Shown piece by piece: positions 58,482 through 64,000 of a DNA stretch of 64,000 nucleotides. The position numbers and the translations under genes were made by a program. The stretch covers positions 16,244,001-16,308,000 of the forward strand of contig CM070633.1 in NCBI GenBank assembly GCA_036346255.1. Direction: 5' to 3'. The DNA is from Ampelocalamus luodianensis. Taxonomy: Eukaryota; Streptophyta; Magnoliopsida; Poales; Poaceae. Each line of letters begins with the position of its first letter. Within the stretch, counting starts at the first letter, position 1. The notes below the pieces were generated by a model. That model worked only from the letters and a program-made list of their open reading frames with translations, had not been told where the DNA came from and did no database searches.

Positions 58482-59562
58482 GCAATACGTATTGCTTGGG
58501 TTGTGTATGATCCATGTACTGTCGTAACAATTGGTGTGTTTGATAATTGTCACTTGCAAGGAGAGAAGGCCAATAGTAACAAGGAAGTTAGAATTGGCAA
58601 GGTGCGAATCCGTCTATCCACTCTTGAAACTGTTAGTGTCTTCACCCACTCCTACCCTCTTATTGTTTTGCTTCCTACGGGAGTGAAGAAGATGGGTGAA
58701 GTGCAGCTTGCGGTGCGGTTCACATTCTCCTCGCTTGTGAACATGATGCAGTTGTACTCTCAGCCGTTGCTGCCAAATGTGCATTATCTTTACCCTCTGT
58801 CGGTCATGCAACTTGACAATCTGAGGCACCAGACTCCCCAGATTGTCTCAATGAGATTAAGCCGTGCTGAGCCACCTCTGAGGAAGGAAGTTGTCGAGTA
58901 CATGTTGGATGTGGATTCTCACATGTGGAGCATGAGGAAGAGTAAGGCTAACTTCTTCAGGATAATGAATATATTGGACCCTCTGGTTGTGGTTGGGAAT
59001 GGTTTGATCAGATTTGCCAATGGAAGAACCCACTAACTACTGTGTTGATTCATGCCCTCTTCATCATATTGGTGCTGTATCCGGGGCTGATCCTTCCAAA
59101 GATTTCCTGTATCTGTTCTTGATTGGGATCTGGTACTACCGTTGGAGGCCAAGACAGCCACCTCATATGGACACTCGTCTTTCACATGCAGAGACTTCCC
59201 ACCCTGATGAGCTTGATGAGGAGTTCGATTCTTTCCCTACATCTGGCCCACCTGATGTTATTAGGATGAGGTATGATCAACTCAGGAGCATTGCTGGCAG
59301 GGTGCAAATAGTTGTTGGCGACCTGGCAACACATGGTGAGAGGTTGCAGTCTCTGTTGAGCTGGTGGGATCCAAGAGCTACTGCCATTTTTGTGACTTTC
59401 TGCTTGATCGCTGCTGTCGTGCTCTATTTGATGCCATTCCGTGTGGTTGCAATCCTTCCTGGGTTGCGCCTGCTGAGGCATCCTAGGTTCCGCCACAGGC
59501 TTCGATCTGTTCCCCTCAATTTCTTCAGGAGGTTGCCGGCGAGAACCGACAGCTTGCTGTGA

Positions 59563-60829
59563 GATCATGTAGTACCAAGAGACAGCAGAGTCTTGTCCTG
59601 CATTGGTGCTGGCAATTGATGGATGGAACTGGCTATTTTGGCTGAGCTGATAGTATTATGCGCTGTTCCAAAGTTGAAATGCGTGGATAATTTTGTTGCA
59701 AGATTCTTTCTTGTATGTTAATTTAATTTTAGACTTTTAATTTGTTCTGGAGTTGGTCCCAAGTTGACCTATGATCTGTAGCATGATCTGGTACTGTTTG
59801 TGTGTGCTTGGACATGGAGCTTATAGTTAGCATTTGCAAGCCAGTATGCGATGCTCCTGAATAGATTTTCCCCTTCTATCATCATTGCATTCAGTCATCT
59901 GTGTTTTTATTATCTTGTCATCTGCATCTGTACCTTTATTCCTTGCCCAGCAAAATCCCATCGAGGTTTGTGCTCCAAAATGTTCACTTGAGTATTGACT
60001 TGAATCTCCTAGTACCAATTCCTAAAAGATGTTGCCACCCTTGCATATTTGGTGCATGGTGTGCATCCTTCCTTGCATCAAGTGAGCGATCAGATTGCTT
60101 TTAGTATGGGAGGCATTTTCCTTGCACTTAAGATGCTTCCTGGTAAAAGCATGAGGCTATAAGTAATGCAATTTGTATGTAAGACTGGTTCAGGTCTGAA
60201 TTTAAGTTTTGACAAACTTGATTTCTTGTTTAAGTTTAGTACACATGCTTATATTATAATAAAGTAACATCAAGATCAGAACTGTGTAGAAGCAACAAAG
60301 ATATTGTGTGTTAATTATATGCTGCACAAGATGTGCAACTAGTGCAAGTAGAAGCTCTTGTGAGTTGTGACAGAGACAGCTAGGGGGTAATTTAACAAGA
60401 ATGTGAACTACTATTTGACTTTGAGTATTATTTACTTTATTAATTGTCTTGGAGAGGAACTTGCAGTTTTATTCCTGCACTATAGTATCTGAGGAGTCAA
60501 TATGTTGGGATAAATGTTTTATTCTTGGGCACCCCTTTTGCTGTCATAATGTCAAAGGGGAATAAAAATTGAGGACTGAAAGGACCCCAAGGAGCAAAAT
60601 CTACTTTTATTGAGGCGACAAATGACCTGTAGAAACCTTTAGGACTCTAGAAATTGATTTTTTTCGATAATGTAAGAGAAAACTCTTCCAACCTCTGTAT
60701 CAAGGATGCATACAACCCAGTTTATTACAAAATTTAAAGTACTAAAATAACTAAAAAGTTCAAAGGTGGCTCAAAGCTTTACAACCAAATGATGACTGAA
60801 ATTTAAACTCAATTATTACAAATCCTGTG
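59563..60829 (+). other. 3' UTR of the MCTP gene and intergenic sequence
   Basis: AT-rich, with no open frame of interest. The first few hundred bases are the probable 3' UTR. A T-rich tract at 60,656-60,665 could be the poly(A) end (minus strand) of the LINE to the right, but it is short. Confidence 0.4.
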
Positions 60830-63500
60830 ACTAAACCGCCACCCATGAATGTTGAAGATTTGCTTCGTCACATACTCCAATCTAGTGTTTCCGGCCAACA
60901 TGGACTCCTTCTGGGCCGGTTTCTCCAGAATTGCCTAAGTACTAAGCCAGTGCCCACTCAATATGATAACCTGCGAGGGATTAGTGATAATCTTTTTGTC
61001 AAAAACAACATCATTCCGATATTACTAAATAGACCAACATAAGACACTAGCTCCCATAAAGAGTTGTGTCTTTAAAATTTTTTGAATACCAGCTAACCAA
61101 TTCTCAAACATATTAGCTTTACTCATAGGAGGAGATAAATTAAATGCATATTGAACAGCCCACCATGCAGGACGTGCAAAGGGATAGTCAATAAAAAGAT
61201 GCTGACTTGTTTCCTCTTTAATACAGAAATAACATTTTTTGCTTCCCCTCTAATTTCTTTTGAGCAGGTTATTTTTAGTTAATACTACCCTTCTTTTGAG
61301 ATACTATAGGAATATTTTAACTTTTAATGGAATTTTAGATAACCAAAAAAAATTCTAATGGGGGCTCGATAATTTCCAATTAGTGCCACATATAAAGATT
61401 GTACCGAAAAATATCCAGACTTATTCAAATTCCCCCTGAAAACATCTTTTTGAGAGCTCAATTGTAAATTAGCAATTCTCAAAATTAACTCATTGCAAGT
61501 ATGTAACTTAGGCCCAATAATAGGTCTTCAAAAAGAAATATTTTAAGGAGTCGATCTCAGAATATTTGCCATTGTATCATCCTTTTTCCTCATCATATTA
61601 TAAAGGACTGGATATTGTCTTTTCAGTGGAGAGTCTCCTAACAAAATATCTTCCTAAAACCTAGTTTGCATTCTATTTTTAACTTGGAATGAACCAAAGC
61701 GAAAAAATTGATCTTTAATTTTCATTAGACCTGACCAATAATAGGAAGTTCCAGGCTTGTTAACCACCCACGAAAGACTCTTCTCACCCAAATATGTCCT
61801 TGTTAGCAAAGTTTGCCATACCCCTTCTTCATTCAGCAACTTAAACAGTCATTTCCCTAGTAAACTTTTGTTTTCTGTATTTAAGTTCTGAATGCCTAGA
61901 CCGTCCTGCTCTTTGGGTGTACACACTATACTCCATTTAGCGAGCTTATATTTTCTTTTATGACATCACTCTGCTAGTAAAATCTAGATTTATAAAAATC
62001 TAGTCTTTTGGGTATCTGTCTAGGAACCTCAAAAAAAGATAACATAAACATAGACAAACTGCTTAGCACCGAGTTAATAAGTACTAATCGTCCATCAACA
62101 GGCATATTTTTCCTTTCCAACTGCTAAGTTTCTATTCAACTCTATCTTCAACCCCTTTCCAATCACAATTCCTTAATTTTCTGAAGTGAATTGGAATACC
62201 AAAGTACCTGAAAAGAAAGGCAGTCACTTCACAACCAAATAACTGAGTATATTGTGGTTTAACTTCTTTGGCATTGCCAAAACAAAAAATCTCACTCTTG
62301 TAGAAATTAATCTTTAAACCTGATAATTGTCCAAAGACACATAAAATAAGTTTGAGATTTTTTGCTTGTTCTATATCATTATTCAAGAAGAGGATAGTAT
62401 CATTGGTATACTGTAATATTAACAACCCATCATCAATCAAATGAGGAACTACCCCCGATATTAGACCTTCTTTTTAGCTCTTGAAATAAAGATGACAAGC
62501 ATATCCACAATAAAATTAAAAAGAATTGGGGACATAGGATCGCCTTGCCTAAGACCCTTCTGTGTTTGAAAAAAAGAACCAAAATCATCATTGACTTTTA
62601 TTCCAACACTCCCTCCCTTAATGAAACTTTCCACTCAGGAATACCACTTAGTTGAAAAGCCTTTCATCCTCAAGGTTTGGAGTAAAAACGACCATTTTAC
62701 TTTGTCGTAAGCTTTCTCAAAATCGACCTTGAACACTATCCCATCCAATTTTTCTTTATGTAGCTCATGGATGGTTTCATGAAGGATAACAACTCCATCA
62801 AGAATAAATCTCCCCCGCATAAACGCCGACTGAGATGATCTAACAACCTTTTGAGCTACACCAGTAATCTATTAGTGGCCACTTTAGTAAACACTTTAAA
62901 ATTAACATTTAGAAGACAAATAGGCCTATAATGTTGTATTTGCTTAGCATCCGCTTTTTTGGAAAGTAGTGTAATGATCCCAAAATTCAAGCTAATAAGA
63001 GGTAGAGAGCAACTATAAAAATTATGAAACATAGCCATCATGTTATTTTTAATGACTTCCCAAAACACCTGATAAAACTAAGTTTGGAAGCCATCTAGCC
63101 TAGGTACTTTGTTATGTTCCATTTGAAAAATTACTTCTTTCACCACCTTCTCAGTGAACGGCTCTGTAAGGAAATTGTTTTCAGTATCTGAAACTTGAGG
63201 TATATCATTCCTAAAAGCATCAATCATGGATAAATGATTTAACTTCAGATGGTCCAAAAATGCCTTTATGATAATTGGTGATATACTTTTCTAATTATAC
63301 ATCACCCTGAATTATCCCCTCCGCTTGTTCGAGCTGAAAAATTCTTTATCTTCTATACTTACCATTCACAATCAAGTGATAAAAAAATGTATTTATATCT
63401 TCGTCCAAAAGGAATTTCGCTTTGGACCTTCTCTTAAAAGTTGTGCTAATCTCTCATTAGCAAATCTTTTTAGATTAAGGTCTTCATCAGACAAACTCAT
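60830..63500 (-). pseudogene. L1-type LINE, ORF2 reverse transcriptase and zf-RVT region, degenerate
   Basis: On the minus strand, in order from 63,250: FTEKVVKEVIFQMEHNKVP and FWEVIKNNMMAMFHNFY (63,030-63,180); ITLLSKKADAKQIQHYRPICLLN (about 62,890-62,970); GRFILDGVVILHETIHELHK then KVDFEKAYDKVKW (62,690-62,815). The RT active-site region reads LQYTNDTILFLNN (about 62,390-62,430), where the family has Tyr-Ala-Asp-Asp. Then GLKINFYKSEIFCFGN, WQTLLTRTYLGEKSL…YYWSGLMKIKDQF (61,690-61,820) and a zf-RVT region HLFIDYPFARPAWW (about 61,160-61,200). Many stops. No endonuclease is recognised, so the 5' part is lost or lies beyond 63,500. Confidence 0.88.
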
Positions 63501-64000
63501 AAGCTTAGCCTTTTTATTGTAGGGATACGGGTAGGCTATGAGAGAAATAATTCAAAAAAAAAATTCTACCACGTAAACCAGGATGCCAAGCAAGCAGATG
63601 ATCATAGATCGTTACCACCAGACGCGCAGTGCAGCAGAATATGAGTCAGAGCAGTCTGGTCCAACGAAGAGCGCGTTGATGAAGTGGTCGTAGTCGATCG
63701 TCCAACGTCCTTGTAGTCGATCATCTCCTCCAGGAACCTCCAACGTTCCTTGTGAAGATCGCATGTGGTTCGTCCTCAAGCGCAACAGCAACCGCAATAG
63801 CGCCTCTACGGTATCCACACGTCCAGGATAGGAACAATTGAACGCTGGTGTGCTAGCACCAAGTCACACGACGGGGCTCTCTCGGGAAGATGGCGGCTAG
63901 GGTTTTGGTGGAGCAACTCACATTTCTCGCATGCCTCCCCTAATAGCCTCAAGCATCTCCTTAGATAGTGCCCATGACGGATCCTATCCGAACACGTTTT
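63501..64000. other. Unassigned sequence at the right edge
   Basis: GC content rises here. A 68-residue minus-strand frame (63,612-63,818) and a short upstream stretch (KEMLEAIRGGMREM near 63,920-63,960) look coding-like but match no family I know. CCTTGTAGTCGATC occurs twice (63,710 and nearby, diverged). It could be the 5' region of the LINE or the edge of another element. Confidence 0.2.

Larger units (their letters stand above)
47331..59562 (+). pseudogene. FTIP/MCTP-type protein gene (C2 domains plus C-terminal membrane region), disrupted
   Basis: Multiple-C2-domain and transmembrane proteins sit at the ER/plasmodesmata and include the florigen transporter FTIP1 and QUIRKY. Exonic pieces: start MQMQRPCPEDYSLKET; C2 domain 1 from QYLYVRVVKAKDLP with SCDPYVEIKLGN (47,450-47,735); C2 domain 2 from LWYLRVNVIEAQDLVP (47,926-48,240); C2 domain 3 from GVLELGILNAQGLLP (48,418), cut at 48,575 and resumed at 58,503 (YDPCTVVTIGVFDNCHL). 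The C-terminal PRT_C region follows (RLSRAEPPLRKEVVEYMLD) with membrane segments near 59,110-59,140 and 59,385-59,465. Lesions: 1-bp loss near 47,725; TAC-to-TAA at 47,915; 1-bp loss near 48,358; the 9.9-kb copia insertion; a 5-bp excess at 58,487-58,500; 1-bp losses near 58,996 and 59,104. No intron interrupts the coding part, as usual for this family. Non-functional as written. Confidence 0.92.

Noticed and set aside
1..64000. CRISPR arrays, tRNA or rRNA genes
   Set aside because: Repeats seen are LTRs, minisatellites or simple duplications without regular spacers; no tRNA cloverleaf or rRNA signature was recognised by eye. The tRNA-like short matches are primer-binding sites.

Overview
The window is nuclear DNA from a grass. 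The evidence is spliced plant genes (a 12-exon oxidoreductase and an FTIP-type MCTP), a class III peroxidase copy, and nested plant LTR retrotransposons: chromodomain Ty3/gypsy elements with about 4 kb LTRs, Ty1/copia elements, and a Sirevirus-like copia. The repertoire looks rice-like, so Oryza or a relative is my best guess, but the sequence alone does not prove it. I found no operons, CRISPR arrays, rRNA or tRNA genes.

Layout. 1-5,400: an exon-like remnant, a 130-bp tandem duplication, and a truncated minus-strand retroelement (LTR, primer-binding site, gag). 5,383-11,942: a large inverted-repeat (Mutator-like/foldback) element. Both arms carry degenerate copies of the 5' end of a class III peroxidase. 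The left arm is split by a 4.06-kb solo gypsy LTR, and a minisatellite occupies the centre. 12,207-16,261: the only apparently intact gene, a Gfo/Idh/MocA-family oxidoreductase with 12 exons summing to exactly 364 codons. 17,906-37,716: a copia element with two LTRs and target duplication ATGAA, itself interrupted by a 13.2-kb gypsy element (20,840-34,003). 38,347-45,840: fragments of gypsy and copia elements in both orientations. 47,331-59,562: an MCTP gene split in its third C2 domain by a 9.9-kb Sirevirus-like copia (48,581-58,481, target duplication GCAAT) and broken by several small lesions. 60,830-63,500: an inactive LINE.

How the parts relate. Insertions can be ordered: copia before the gypsy nested in it; inverted-repeat element before the solo LTR in its arm; MCTP before the Sirevirus-like element. 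Apart from the oxidoreductase, almost all coding sequence here is TE-derived or broken.

The most unusual signal is a sharp depletion of CTG/CAG trinucleotides, which are often read as CG, across the nested copia/gypsy block. It affects constrained sites such as the gypsy primer-binding site, integrase and protease. I read it as a systematic sequence-consensus error at CHG-context sites, possibly methylation-related, rather than biology. I do not see a convincing new biological system in this window.
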